A stretch of 64,000 nt of DNA from UBA11540 sp045536425 (GTDB lineage: Bacteria; Bacillota; Clostridia; Oscillospirales; Ruminococcaceae), in contig JAZSNN010000015.1 in assembly GCA_045536425.1 (NCBI GenBank), positions 1 to 64,000 of the forward strand, written 5' to 3'. Below the pieces are notes generated by a model, which was not told where the DNA came from, searched no databases, and saw only the letters and a list, made by a program, of their open reading frames with translations. Made by a program: the position numbers and the translations under genes. Each line of letters begins with the position of its first letter. Positions within the stretch are counted from its first letter, which is position 1. Below are positions 15,379 through 23,918 of the stretch, one piece after another.

Positions 15379-17655
15379 ATGGTAAGATTAATTCAAAACG
15401 GCGCATATCTTTTAGGTGGAAACACTCTTGTTGAGGATACAACTGATGGCAGAAAACTGCTTGAAAATTTGAATGTTGCGCCGGATAAAAATGAACTTAG
15501 AAAAGGAACGATTGCGTATTCTATTTTGAGTGCACACAATGTTTCTTCAAATATGGAAAAGCTCAATATCAAGTTTGATGCTATGGCATCTCACGATATT
15601 ACATATGTTGGTATTGTGCAGACTGCACGTGCGAGTGGACTAGAGAAGTTCCCGATCCCGTACGTTCTCACCAACTGTCACAACAGCCTTTGTGCCGTTG
15701 GCGGTACAATAAATGAGGACGACCATATGTTTGGATTGTCTGCTGCTAAAAAGTACGGCGGAATATACGTTCCCGCTCATCAGGCGGTAATCCATTCTTA
15801 TATGCGTGAGATGATGTCAGGTTGCGGAAAAATGATATTAGGTTCTGATAGTCATACCCGTTACGGTGCTCTTGGAACTATGGCTATAGGTGAGGGTGGA
15901 CCCGAGCTTGTTAAACAGCTTTTGAATAAAACCTATGACATTTCTTGTCCCGAGGTTGTTGCGGTTTATCTTACTGGAAAGGTTAATAAAGGCGTTGGCC
16001 CACAGGACGTAGCACTCGCTATAATCGGCGCAGTTTTCAAAAATGGTTTTGTAAAAAATAAGGTTATGGAATTTGTCGGCGACGGCGTTGAAGGTCTTGA
16101 TATGGAATTCAGAAACGGTATCGACGTTATGACAACCGAAACCACCTGTCTTTCTTCCATTTGGACAACCGATAGCAAGACAAAAGAGTATTTCGAAATT
16201 CACGGACGTCCCGAAGAATTTAAAGAACTAAGACCCAAAGACGTCGCATATTACGATGCTGTGGTGGTTGTTGAACTCGACAAGGTAAAGCCTATGATTG
16301 CTATGCCTTTCCATCCCAGCAACGTTTATGATATAGATACCTTGAATGCAAATCTTGAGGACATACTTCGCGAAATAGAGCTTGAAGGAACGCGTCAGCT
16401 TGCTTCACCTAATGTTTCCCTGAAGCTTGTCGATAAAATCGAAAACGGCAGACTCAAAGTCAGCCAAGGCGTTATCGCGGGATGTGCAGGAGGTACATTT
16501 GATAACCTATGCGCAGTTAGTGATATCGTTGATGGAAAATCCATAGGAAACGACGAGTTTTCCTTCAGCGTATATCCAGCGAGTCAGCCCGTTTTCCTTG
16601 AGCTTATGAGAAACGGTTGCCTTTCGAAGATAATGGCTACCGGTGCTACAGTGCGTTCTGCTTTCTGCGGTCCTTGCTTTGGCGCAGGTGACGTTCCTGC
16701 AAACAACGGGCTCAGTATCCGTCATTCTACGAGAAACTTCCCGAATAGAGAAGGCTCAAAGCCCAATAATAACCAGATTGCTTCTGTTGCTCTTATGGAC
16801 GCTAGATCTATCGCCGCAACTGCAATCAACAAGGGATATCTCACTCCCGCTACGGATATCGATACCAACTTTACAGCAAGAAAGTTCTTCTTTGACAACG
16901 AAATATACAACAATCGTGTTTACTTTGGATTTGGAAAAGCAAATCCCGATGAACAACTAAAGCTTGGACCCAATATAACAGATTGGCCCGAAATGTCGCC
17001 TCTTACAGACGATATTATGCTCAAGGTTGTATCTGTTATCGAAGACCCCGTAACCACCACCGACGAGCTTATTCCTTCTGGAGAAACCTCGTCCTATCGT
17101 TCCAATCCTCTAAAGCTTGCTGAATTTGCTCTTTCCAGAAAAGACCCTGCTTACGTAGGAAAAGCAAAAGAGGTGCAAAACGCAGAGAAATCTCGTATTG
17201 CCGGTGAACTTGATAAAGACACCGCAGCTGCTTTTGAAGTGGCAAAGACAATAAAACCCGAAGTTGATGCTCTCAAAACGGAGATAGGAAGCACGATTTT
17301 TGCTAGAAAACCCGGTGATGGCTCTGCTCGTGAGCAGGCAGCGTCCTGTCAGAGAGTTTTGGGTGGTCTTGCTAATATCGCGTTTGAATATGCAACAAAG
17401 AGATACCGCAGTAATCTTATTAACTGGGGAATGTTGCCCTTTATCATTGATGAGGGAAAACTTGAGTTTGATAATGGTGATTATATCTTTGTTCCCAATA
17501 TTAGAAATGCAGTAATAAACAAGGTTGCTGAAATCAACGCATACGTTATAAAAGGTCTTAACTATAAAAAGATTGTTCTCAAGTTATCGGAAATGACCGA
17601 TGATGAGAGAAAGATTATACTCGACGGATGCCTTATAAACTACTACAAAAATTGA
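15379..17655 (+). CDS. Aconitase-family hydratase (YbhJ-like)
   Basis: This 758-residue protein has the aconitase fold and ends. The three [4Fe-4S] cysteines are visible: C369 in IAGCAGGTFDN, and C430 and C433 in FCGPCFGAGD. Other active-site signatures are GSDSHTRYG and RNFPNREGSK. The sequence departs from classical AcnA/AcnB (for example GCAGGT in place of the common SCTNS). It best fits the hydratase group represented by E. coli YbhJ, whose substrate is not established. It could act on citrate or on another hydroxy-acid. The start follows AAGGGGAAA. The next gene, a GH31 enzyme, begins 11 nt later, so the two share a transcript. Confidence 0.85.
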   Translation: MVRLIQNGAYLLGGNTLVEDTTDGRKLLENLNVAPDKNELRKGTIAYSILSAHNVSSNMEKLNIKFDAMASHDITYVGIVQTARASGLEKFPIPYVLTNCHNSLCAVGGTINEDDHMFGLSAAKKYGGIYVPAHQAVIHSYMREMMSGCGKMILGSDSHTRYGALGTMAIGEGGPELVKQLLNKTYDISCPEVVAVYLTGKVNKGVGPQDVALAIIGAVFKNGFVKNKVMEFVGDGVEGLDMEFRNGIDVMTTETTCLSSIWTTDSKTKEYFEIHGRPEEFKELRPKDVAYYDAVVVVELDKVKPMIAMPFHPSNVYDIDTLNANLEDILREIELEGTRQLASPNVSLKLVDKIENGRLKVSQGVIAGCAGGTFDNLCAVSDIVDGKSIGNDEFSFSVYPASQPVFLELMRNGCLSKIMATGATVRSAFCGPCFGAGDVPANNGLSIRHSTRNFPNREGSKPNNNQIASVALMDARSIAATAINKGYLTPATDIDTNFTARKFFFDNEIYNNRVYFGFGKANPDEQLKLGPNITDWPEMSPLTDDIMLKVVSVIEDPVTTTDELIPSGETSSYRSNPLKLAEFALSRKDPAYVGKAKEVQNAEKSRIAGELDKDTAAAFEVAKTIKPEVDALKTEIGSTIFARKPGDGSAREQAASCQRVLGGLANIAFEYATKRYRSNLINWGMLPFIIDEGKLEFDNGDYIFVPNIRNAVINKVAEINAYVIKGLNYKKIVLKLSEMTDDERKIILDGCLINYYKN

Positions 17656-17666
17656 CGGAGAACAGT

Positions 17667-19178
17667 ATGAAAAAAGTAGCATTTTTAGAAAATGAACTAT
17701 GGTGGGGCGGCGCCGCAAAAGACGGTAAACAGATGCCATATTCAGCATCTACGGATTTCGATGCCGTACTTGCTCCGAATTCTACAAATAATCAGGCTAA
17801 CCCTGTGCTTATCTCTAACAAAGGTCGCTATTTTTGGTGCGAGGAAGGCTTTAATTTTTCTATTCACAACGGTGAAATTACTGTGGAAGAAAAAGGCGAT
17901 CTTGCTTTTGGCGAGACGGGCGGAGGTCTGAGAGAGGCTTTTCGTGAAGTTAAAACAAGGTTTTTCCCTGACACTAAAAAGTTTCCGGATACGGATTTGA
18001 TAGTTCATCCACAGTACAACACCTGGATTGAACTTATGTATGATCAGTGCCAAGAAAAGATTTTGGCATACGTTGAAAATCTTGTTGCCAACGATATGCC
18101 AAAGGGTGTCATTATGATTGACGACACCTGGCAGGAAAATTACGGTATTTGGAACTTCAACCCGGTGAGATTTTCTGATCCTAAGGCGATGATGGATAAA
18201 ATTCACTCGCTTGGTTATAAGATAATGCTGTGGATATGTCCGTTTGTAAGTCCTGATAGCACCGTTTATCGCGAGCTTACAAAACAGGGATTGTTTGTAA
18301 AAAATCCCGACGGAAACGATGCAATCAGACGTTGGTGGAACGGATACAGTGCAGTTCTCGATTTGACAAATCCCGATGCGCAAAGATGGTTTAAGGACCA
18401 GCTCGACAGACTTCAAAACGAATATGGCGTAGACGGATTTAAGTTTGATGCCGGTGATGCAGAGTTTTATCGCGATAACGACCTCACTTTTGCTCCTACT
18501 ACTGCCAACGGTCAGTGTGAACTGTATGCTAAGATCGGTCTTGATTACGAACTGAACGAATACCGCGCTTGTTGGAAACTTGCAGGTCAGCCTCTTGTGC
18601 AACGGTTGGCAGATAAAAGACACGCTTGGGAGAAAGATGGAATGGATTGCTTGATCCCGAATTCTTTAGCTCAAAGTCTGCTCGGATATCGCTTTATATG
18701 TCCTGATATGATAGGCGGCGGAGAGTTCCAAAGCTTTCTTGACGGAGCTGTGATAGATGAAGAATTGTTCGTACGCTATGCACAGGCAAGTGCTCTTATG
18801 CCTATGATGCAATTCTCTGCTGACCCCTTCCGTGTTCTTTCGAAGGAAAACGCACAGCTTTGCAAGGATACTGCTTTGCTTCACGAAAAACTTGGCGAAA
18901 AAATCCTAAAGCTTGTCGAAGAAGCAATGAAGAACGGTGACCCTGTAATCGCTCCAATATGTTACTACTATCCCGGAGAAGGCGAAAACGAAACCACAAC
19001 CTTTATGTACAACGAGAAGCTGCTCGTTTCTCCGGTTGTTGAAAAAGGATGCACTGAAAGTGAAATCTATCTTCCTACTGGAGAATGGAAAGGTTTCGAC
19101 GGTAATACATATATAGGCGGTAAAAAAGTTAAGGTCAAAACACCTCTTGAGTGTTTGCCGTATTTTTATAAAAAATAA
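17667..19178 (+). CDS. Glycoside hydrolase family 31 (alpha-glucosidase/alpha-xylosidase type)
   Basis: This 503-residue cytosolic enzyme hydrolyses alpha-linked glycosides. The nucleophile Asp is D261 in DGFKFDAGD. Earlier motifs are VIMIDDTWQENYG and KIMLWICPFVSPD. ICPDMIGGGEF near residue 350 belongs to the family as well. It is shorter than many GH31 enzymes because the N-terminal galactose-mutarotase-like part is trimmed. No signal peptide is present. I start at ATG 17667, 6 nt after ACGGAG, rather than at an upstream in-frame ATG inside the previous gene. Its pairing with an aconitase-like hydratase is unusual. The exact substrate cannot be read from the sequence. Confidence 0.86.
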   Translation: MKKVAFLENELWWGGAAKDGKQMPYSASTDFDAVLAPNSTNNQANPVLISNKGRYFWCEEGFNFSIHNGEITVEEKGDLAFGETGGGLREAFREVKTRFFPDTKKFPDTDLIVHPQYNTWIELMYDQCQEKILAYVENLVANDMPKGVIMIDDTWQENYGIWNFNPVRFSDPKAMMDKIHSLGYKIMLWICPFVSPDSTVYRELTKQGLFVKNPDGNDAIRRWWNGYSAVLDLTNPDAQRWFKDQLDRLQNEYGVDGFKFDAGDAEFYRDNDLTFAPTTANGQCELYAKIGLDYELNEYRACWKLAGQPLVQRLADKRHAWEKDGMDCLIPNSLAQSLLGYRFICPDMIGGGEFQSFLDGAVIDEELFVRYAQASALMPMMQFSADPFRVLSKENAQLCKDTALLHEKLGEKILKLVEEAMKNGDPVIAPICYYYPGEGENETTTFMYNEKLLVSPVVEKGCTESEIYLPTGEWKGFDGNTYIGGKKVKVKTPLECLPYFYKK

Positions 19179-19196
19179 TTGAAAGGATGATGCATA

Positions 19197-20309
19197 GTGA
19201 TAAACACGATTCGCGATTATATACGTAGCATTGACAAGCTGATGGTTATACTGTGCATCGTTTGTTCGGTCCTTAGTGTTTTTTTATTGAATATAATAAC
19301 CAACACCTTTCCGCAGGAATTCGGAAAACGCACCGTCCTAGTGCAGATCGCAGCAACCGTGCTTGGTATTCTCTTGATGGTTGTAGTGTCTGTATTTGAT
19401 TATAAAATATATACTAAGCTTTGGTTTTTACATTATCCTTTGTGCGTCATCTTCGTTTTGTCCACTTTTATTTTTGGAATAGGACGAGAGGGAGCGGATG
19501 ACAGAGCTTGGATCGAAATCTTTGGTGTTAACGTACAGCCTGCAGAGTTTTTAAAAATTTCTACAATTCTTACTATGGCTTCTCAAGCGGAGAGCGTTAA
19601 GGATAACGTCAATTCACTTGTTGGCATAGTCAGGATTTCTGCTTTTGGGCTTCTGTCTTGTCTTTTAATTGTTTTGCAGGGCGATGACGGAACGGCAATA
19701 GTCTTTTTATTAATATTTGCCTGTGTTATGTTTGCTGCGGGTGTCAGTTACAAGCTGATTGCTGTGGCAGGAGGTTGTGCCGCGGTGGCGATTCCGCTTG
19801 TTTGGAATTTTGTTATGAGTGATGACCAAAAGCTGAGATTTTTGGTTTTGTTTGACGACAGCGCTTCTTCTGCAGTAGTTTATCAACAGAATGCGGGGCT
19901 GAAGGCGCTCAGCTCCGGACATATTTGGGGCAACTTGATATCTGGAAAAGGATACAACTACGTTCCCGAGATGCATAATGATATGATATTTTCGTTCATT
20001 GGAAACGCACTTGGATTTTTTGGATGTTGCATAGTCGTTATAATGCTTTTTATAATATGTATGCGAATTCTAAAATCCTCGCGCGGTGTAGATGAAAGTA
20101 TGCAAGGAAATGTCATTTCTGCAGGACTTGTCGGTATGTTTGCCTTCCAAGCAATTATAAATATCGGAATGAATCTCAAAGTTTTGCCGGTAGTTGGAAT
20201 AACCCTTCCTTTCTTTAGTGCGGGCGGATCGTCAACGTTGGCTTGTTATATCGCAATTGGCGTTGCTTTGAGCGTATATCGCCAAAATCATATCAAAACG
20301 ATGTATTGA
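19197..20309 (+). CDS. rodA: FtsW/RodA/SpoVE family peptidoglycan polymerase
   Basis: SEDS proteins polymerise lipid II into glycan strands with a partner class B PBP. This protein of 370 residues has about ten membrane helices. The family motifs GADDRAWIEIFGVNVQPAEFLKI-type (shortened: DRAWIEIFG and QPAEFLKI), EMHNDMIFSFIGN and ITLPFFSAGGSS are clear. I prefer RodA over FtsW because of length and overall pattern, but the assignment within the family is not certain. It begins with GTG 19197 after AAAGGATGA. No PBP gene lies beside it. A GNAT gene follows 9 nt later. Confidence 0.85.
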   Translation: MINTIRDYIRSIDKLMVILCIVCSVLSVFLLNIITNTFPQEFGKRTVLVQIAATVLGILLMVVVSVFDYKIYTKLWFLHYPLCVIFVLSTFIFGIGREGADDRAWIEIFGVNVQPAEFLKISTILTMASQAESVKDNVNSLVGIVRISAFGLLSCLLIVLQGDDGTAIVFLLIFACVMFAAGVSYKLIAVAGGCAAVAIPLVWNFVMSDDQKLRFLVLFDDSASSAVVYQQNAGLKALSSGHIWGNLISGKGYNYVPEMHNDMIFSFIGNALGFFGCCIVVIMLFIICMRILKSSRGVDESMQGNVISAGLVGMFAFQAIINIGMNLKVLPVVGITLPFFSAGGSSTLACYIAIGVALSVYRQNHIKTMY

Positions 20310-20318
20310 GGAAAAGTA

Positions 20319-20864
20319 ATGGTTTATCTTGAGGAAGCCACTTTGGTGGATTTAAAGGCTATAGAAAAGCTATATAAGGATGCATTTCCCAAACTTGAAC
20401 GAAAGAGCTTCAGACTCATTAGAAAAAAGGTGAGGGAAGGCTTTTCCAAAATACTCGCAGTCAAAAACGATGGTGCTTTTTGCGGTCTTATGATGACTGC
20501 CGCTTTTGATGATGTGATGCTTTTAGACTACTTCGCGATATCCGAAGATATGAGAGGTAAGTCTATAGGAACACAGGCGCTTAATGAGTTTTTAAAAATC
20601 TTTTCAAAAGATTTTCGAATCTTCCTTGAAATTGAGCTTCCAAATGACAGGGAAGATGATATTAAATTGAGAAGGAAGCGCTTTTACTTAGAAAACGGTC
20701 TCAAACAAAGCAACATCGAGGTTACCCTTTGTTCTGTGCCAATGGAACTCTTGTGTTACACCGAGAAGGTGACTTTCGATGAATATCAAGGCTTATATAG
20801 GGCGGTTTTTGGAAACAGATTTGCTAAAAAGGTCAGATTTATCAAACAACGCGAAGATTTTTGA
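20319..20864 (+). CDS. GNAT family N-acetyltransferase
   Basis: This 181-residue protein has the GNAT core. The acetyl-CoA-binding stretch is seen in YFAISEDMRGKSIGTQAL, followed by a helix and a strand (FLEIELP). The region after about residue 100 contains a charged segment and FYLENGLKQS, the usual C-terminal motif B. The acceptor is unknown. It begins with ATG after GAGGAAAAG and follows rodA closely. It is probably the last gene of the unit starting at 15379. Confidence 0.75.
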   Translation: MVYLEEATLVDLKAIEKLYKDAFPKLERKSFRLIRKKVREGFSKILAVKNDGAFCGLMMTAAFDDVMLLDYFAISEDMRGKSIGTQALNEFLKIFSKDFRIFLEIELPNDREDDIKLRRKRFYLENGLKQSNIEVTLCSVPMELLCYTEKVTFDEYQGLYRAVFGNRFAKKVRFIKQREDF

Positions 20865-20883
20865 AAAAAATATAAAATAACAC

Positions 20884-20912
20884 TTGCAAATCATATATTT
20901 GTGTGATACAAT
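20884..20912 (+). promoter_or_regulatory. Promoter of rplS
   Basis: TTGCAA (20884-20889), 17-bp spacer, TACAAT (20907-20912), with the extension TGTGTGA before the -10. This is one of the clearest promoters in the window. It leaves a leader of about 130 nt before the rplS start. Confidence 0.82.
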
Positions 20913-20929
20913 ATATTAGCATTTATATG

Positions 20930-21045
20930 CCGCCTGCTAATTTTTGGCAGGTGGGGGTTAATGCGCACAATAAATTTGCACATTAAAGCGGACAGTCCTC
21001 TGCCACTTATTATATTGGGAATGAATGTCTGAAAACTAAGGAGGA
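20930..21045 (+). promoter_or_regulatory. Structured rplS leader (L19 leader-like)
   Basis: The leader holds a hairpin CCTGC/GCAGG (20933-20951). A second stem follows, TTAATGCGCA/TGCACATTAA (20958-20986, one mismatch). A GGACAGTCC-like palindrome is at 20990-20998. TGGCAG (20945-20950) can pair either with the upstream CTGCTA or with the downstream CTGCCA (21000-21005). Bacillota rplS genes often have an L19-binding autoregulatory leader (Rfam L19_leader). I have not aligned it to that model. Confidence 0.55.
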
Positions 21046-21051
21046 ACAAAA

Positions 21052-21396
21052 ATGGACGCATTGAAGCTTATAGCTCAGGACAGCGTAAAAACAGAAGCAC
21101 CGGCAGTAGAAGTTGGTGACACAGTCAGAGTACAGGTTAAAATCAAAGAGGGAGACAAAGAAAGACTTCAGGCTTTCGAAGGAACCGTTATTGCTAAGAA
21201 GCACGGCGGAGTTTCCGAGACTTTCACAGTTCGTCGTGTATCCTACGGCGTTGGCGTAGAAAGAGTTTTCCCCGTACACTCTCCTAACGTTGATAGCGTT
21301 GCTATTGTAAGAAAGGGAAGAGTAAGAAGAAGCAAACTCTATTATCTTAGAGACAGAGTCGGTAAGGCTGCCAAGGTTAAGAGCCGTATCAAGTAA
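21052..21396 (+). CDS. rplS: 50S ribosomal protein L19
   Basis: L19 sits at the interface of the two ribosomal subunits. The 114-residue sequence shows the family features VGDTVRVQVKIKEGDK, GTVIAKKHGG, TVRRVSYGVGVERVFP and a basic tail with RRSKLYYLRDRVGKAAKVK. The length is normal. The ATG follows AAGGAGGA, a very strong ribosome-binding site. lepB, rbgA and rnhB follow, the classic Bacillota order. A hairpin separates rplS from lepB. Confidence 0.98.
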   Translation: MDALKLIAQDSVKTEAPAVEVGDTVRVQVKIKEGDKERLQAFEGTVIAKKHGGVSETFTVRRVSYGVGVERVFPVHSPNVDSVAIVRKGRVRRSKLYYLRDRVGKAAKVKSRIK

Positions 21397-21414
21397 TTTG
21401 CTCAGATTGCGTTT

Positions 21415-21464
21415 AGGTTGTCCTGAAACATGGTGTTCTGTGTTTTTGTGACAACCTTTTCTTT
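21415..21464 (+). terminator. Terminator or attenuator between rplS and lepB
   Basis: The outer stem AGGTTGTC (21415-21422) pairs with GACAACCT (21450-21457). An inner stem AAACA/TGTTT extends the hairpin. TTTTCTTTT follows. It probably lowers lepB expression relative to the abundant L19. Confidence 0.7.
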
Positions 21465-21483
21465 TAGAATTGGGAGTGATCGT

Positions 21484-22053
21484 ATGAACAACGTTGAAAG
21501 CGCAGAAAAAACCACCAAAAAGAAGCCGTCTTTAAAAGACGAGGTCTTTGATTGGATATTAGAAATTGTGACAGCGGTTGTAATATTACTGCTTGTGTTC
21601 ACCTTTGCTTTGCGCACAGTAGACGTATACGGTAACTCTATGTTGCCCACGCTCCATCACGGAGAAAAACTGCTCTTAAATCGGTTCCTGTATACACCCG
21701 AGTACGGTGATATAGTTGTTCTCACAAAGCCTTGTAAGGGGGATGAACCTCTAATTAAAAGGGTTATTGCAACGGAAAATCAAACTGTTGACATCGACTT
21801 TCAAAAAGGAATTGTCTATGTAGATGGCGTTGCTCTCGAAGAAAACTATATTTTAGAACCGACTACAAGAAGCTTTGATGTTACCTTTCCGTGTGTAGTC
21901 CCCGAAGGGTGTGTGTTTGTCCTTGGAGACAACAGAAACAATTCAAAGGATAGTAGAGATTCTGCCGTTGGTATGGTAGACGAGAGATATATCCTCGGAG
22001 AAGTCGTTTTTAGAATTACCCCGTTTGAAAAAACGGGAAAGATTGGATGGTAG
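21484..22053 (+). CDS. lepB: Signal peptidase I
   Basis: LepB removes signal peptides from exported proteins at the outer face of the membrane. It has one N-terminal helix (about 22-42). The catalytic Ser is S52 in GNSMLPTL. The general base Lys is K92 in LIKRVIA. The box E motif is VLGDNRNNSKDSR. At 189 residues it is a typical single-helix Gram-positive form. The start is ATG 21484, with GGGAGTG upstream; an earlier in-frame ATG at 21430 lies within the terminator hairpin and is unlikely. Confidence 0.95.
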   Translation: MNNVESAEKTTKKKPSLKDEVFDWILEIVTAVVILLLVFTFALRTVDVYGNSMLPTLHHGEKLLLNRFLYTPEYGDIVVLTKPCKGDEPLIKRVIATENQTVDIDFQKGIVYVDGVALEENYILEPTTRSFDVTFPCVVPEGCVFVLGDNRNNSKDSRDSAVGMVDERYILGEVVFRITPFEKTGKIGW

Positions 22054-22056
22054 TTG

Positions 22057-22926
22057 ATGGGCGACGGAAAACAGATACAGTGGTTTCCCGGGCATATGGC
22101 GAAAACTCGCAGGATTATGCGAGAAAACCTAAAATATGTTGATATCGTTATCGAAATCAGGGATGCTCGTATACCTAAAAGCAGTAGTAATCCGGAAATC
22201 AGCTCACTGCTTTCTAACAAACCGCGTATTATTATTCTAAACAAAGCGGATAACGCAGATAGAAATGTAACTAAAAAGTGGATTGAACACTATAAAACAA
22301 AAGGAATAACAGCTATAGAGGCTGATTGTAGAAGCGGAAAAGGACTAAACGCTCTTATGCCTGCTGTGAAAGAAAATCTGAAAGATCTTCTTGAACGTCG
22401 AGCACAGCGCGGAATGGAAGGAATGTCTATCAGAATGATGGTCGTTGGAATCCCAAACGTCGGCAAATCTTCGTTTATAAATAGACTTGCTAAAAGCAGA
22501 AGAACAAAGGTTGAAGACCGCCCCGGAGTTACAAGAGGAAAACAATGGGTAACGATAGATGGCGGAATTGAGCTTCTTGATATGCCCGGAGTGCTGTGGC
22601 CTAAATTTGAGGACAAGCAGGTTGGCGAGTTTCTTGCCTTTACAGGTGCGGTAAAAGACGATATCCTCGACGTTGAATACTTAGCGGTAAAGCTTTTAGA
22701 TGTTCTTCGCGAGAGGTATTTCGACAGACTTTCTGCAAGATATGGAATTGATGCTGAAAGCACCGAACATCTTGATTCCTACGACCTTTTAGGCGAAATA
22801 GGAAGAAAACGCGGAATGCTTATGGCGGGTGGTGTTGTAAACACCGAAAGAATGGCAAACACGCTTCTCAATGAGTTTAGAAGCGGTGCAATGGGAAATA
22901 TGTCGCTCGAATTTCCAAACGACTGA
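22057..22926 (+). CDS. rbgA: Ribosome biogenesis GTPase RbgA (YlqF)
   Basis: RbgA helps late assembly of the 50S subunit. Its GTPase motifs are circularly permuted: ILNKADNAD (G4) comes first, then GIPNVGKSSFINR (G1), then DMPGVLWPK (G3). The N terminus QIQWFPGHMAKT is diagnostic. The protein has about 289 residues. A TTG lies one codon upstream, but ATG 22057 fits the GGATGG site better. The gene begins 4 nt after lepB and continues into rnhB, as in B. subtilis. Confidence 0.95.
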   Translation: MGDGKQIQWFPGHMAKTRRIMRENLKYVDIVIEIRDARIPKSSSNPEISSLLSNKPRIIILNKADNADRNVTKKWIEHYKTKGITAIEADCRSGKGLNALMPAVKENLKDLLERRAQRGMEGMSIRMMVVGIPNVGKSSFINRLAKSRRTKVEDRPGVTRGKQWVTIDGGIELLDMPGVLWPKFEDKQVGEFLAFTGAVKDDILDVEYLAVKLLDVLRERYFDRLSARYGIDAESTEHLDSYDLLGEIGRKRGMLMAGGVVNTERMANTLLNEFRSGAMGNMSLEFPND

Positions 22927-22939
22927 AAGGAGAGTTCCA

Positions 22940-23548
22940 GTGCTCGATTACTCTTTTGAAGAACAGTACTACAAGCGTGGATATAAGCGCATCTGTGGTA
23001 TAGACGAAGCGGGAAGAGGCCCATTGGCAGGTCCCGTTGTAGCAGCTTGTGTTATGTTCAAACGCGGAACTGTGATCGAGGGGTTGGATGACTCGAAAAA
23101 ACTTTCCGAAAAAAAGCGCGAAGCATTGTATGACGAGATAATTTCTAAAGCCATCGCTTACGGCATCGGCATCTGTACTGAAAAGGAAATTGACGATCTA
23201 AACATTCTCAAAGCAACCTTTAAAGCGATGAGATCTGCTGTTGCTGAATTAAATATAACACCTGATTTAGCTCTTGTTGACGGAAACAAGTGCCCAACAG
23301 GACTTTATTTTGATTCTGAGGCGGTAGTAAAAGGCGATTCTAAAAGCACAGCTATTGCCGCAGCGTCAATACTTGCAAAGGTAACTCGTGACAGAATTAT
23401 GCTAGAGCTTGATAAAACCTATCCACAGTATCAGTTTGCAAAGCACAAGGGATATCCCACAGCGTTACATTATCAAATGATAAAAGACCACGGAATAAGC
23501 GAAGTTCACAGACTTAGCTTTCTAAAGAATCTCAAAGACCATGAGTAA
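22940..23548 (+). CDS. rnhB: Ribonuclease HII
   Basis: RNase HII nicks RNA-DNA hybrids and removes single ribonucleotides from DNA. The acidic active site is visible in GIDEAGRGPLAGP and in the Asp of LALVDGN. Later motifs are GDSKSTAIAAASILAKVTRD and YPQYQFAKHKGYPT. I start at GTG 22940, with AAAGGAGA 6 nt before it. A longer reading frame begins inside rbgA but has no ribosome-binding site. The protein has about 202 residues and overlaps yraN by 8 nt. Confidence 0.95.
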   Translation: MLDYSFEEQYYKRGYKRICGIDEAGRGPLAGPVVAACVMFKRGTVIEGLDDSKKLSEKKREALYDEIISKAIAYGIGICTEKEIDDLNILKATFKAMRSAVAELNITPDLALVDGNKCPTGLYFDSEAVVKGDSKSTAIAAASILAKVTRDRIMLELDKTYPQYQFAKHKGYPTALHYQMIKDHGISEVHRLSFLKNLKDHE

Positions 23549-23909
23549 AACAAAGAGGATCGGGGATTTTGGCGAGAGCTTTGCTTGCAGGAAACTAAAG
23601 GCAAAAGGGTATAAAATCCTTTGCAGGAACTACCGACTCACCATTGGTGAAATTGATATAATCGCTGAAAATGAAGAGTGCATAGCTTTTGTTGAGGTGA
23701 AAACCAGGGGAGAAAACTATCTTTTTGAACCTGTATTTGCAGTGACAAAAGATAAACAAAGAAAAATAATCAAAACCGCACAGATTTATCTTCTCAAAAA
23801 CGGAATAACAAAACAACCACGATTTGATGTTTTTGAGGTGGTTACAAAGGGCGGTCTTTTGCTTCGTGTAAAAGAATATACTCATACGGAAAATGCTTTT
23901 TGGCTATAG
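23541..23909 (+). CDS. YraN family protein (UPF0102, predicted nuclease)
   Basis: This 122-residue protein has the restriction-endonuclease-like core of UPF0102: GESFACRKLKAKGYKIL, GEIDIIAENE and AFVEVKTR. The Asp and the ExK pair are the presumed metal site. Cellular function is unclear, but it regularly follows rnhB, as here. It starts at ATG 23541 within the last codons of rnhB. Confidence 0.9.
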   Translation: MSKTKRIGDFGESFACRKLKAKGYKILCRNYRLTIGEIDIIAENEECIAFVEVKTRGENYLFEPVFAVTKDKQRKIIKTAQIYLLKNGITKQPRFDVFEVVTKGGLLLRVKEYTHTENAFWL

Positions 23910-23918
23910 GTGATTTGT

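Noticed and set aside
17742..18623. Open frame of 293 codons on the minus strand, antisense to the GH31 gene
   Set aside because: It lies fully inside a well-supported gene, has no ribosome-binding site, and its product is a random-looking basic sequence.
20920..21045. tRNA-like or other non-coding RNA gene before rplS
   Set aside because: No cloverleaf or CCA end; the structure fits a leader better.
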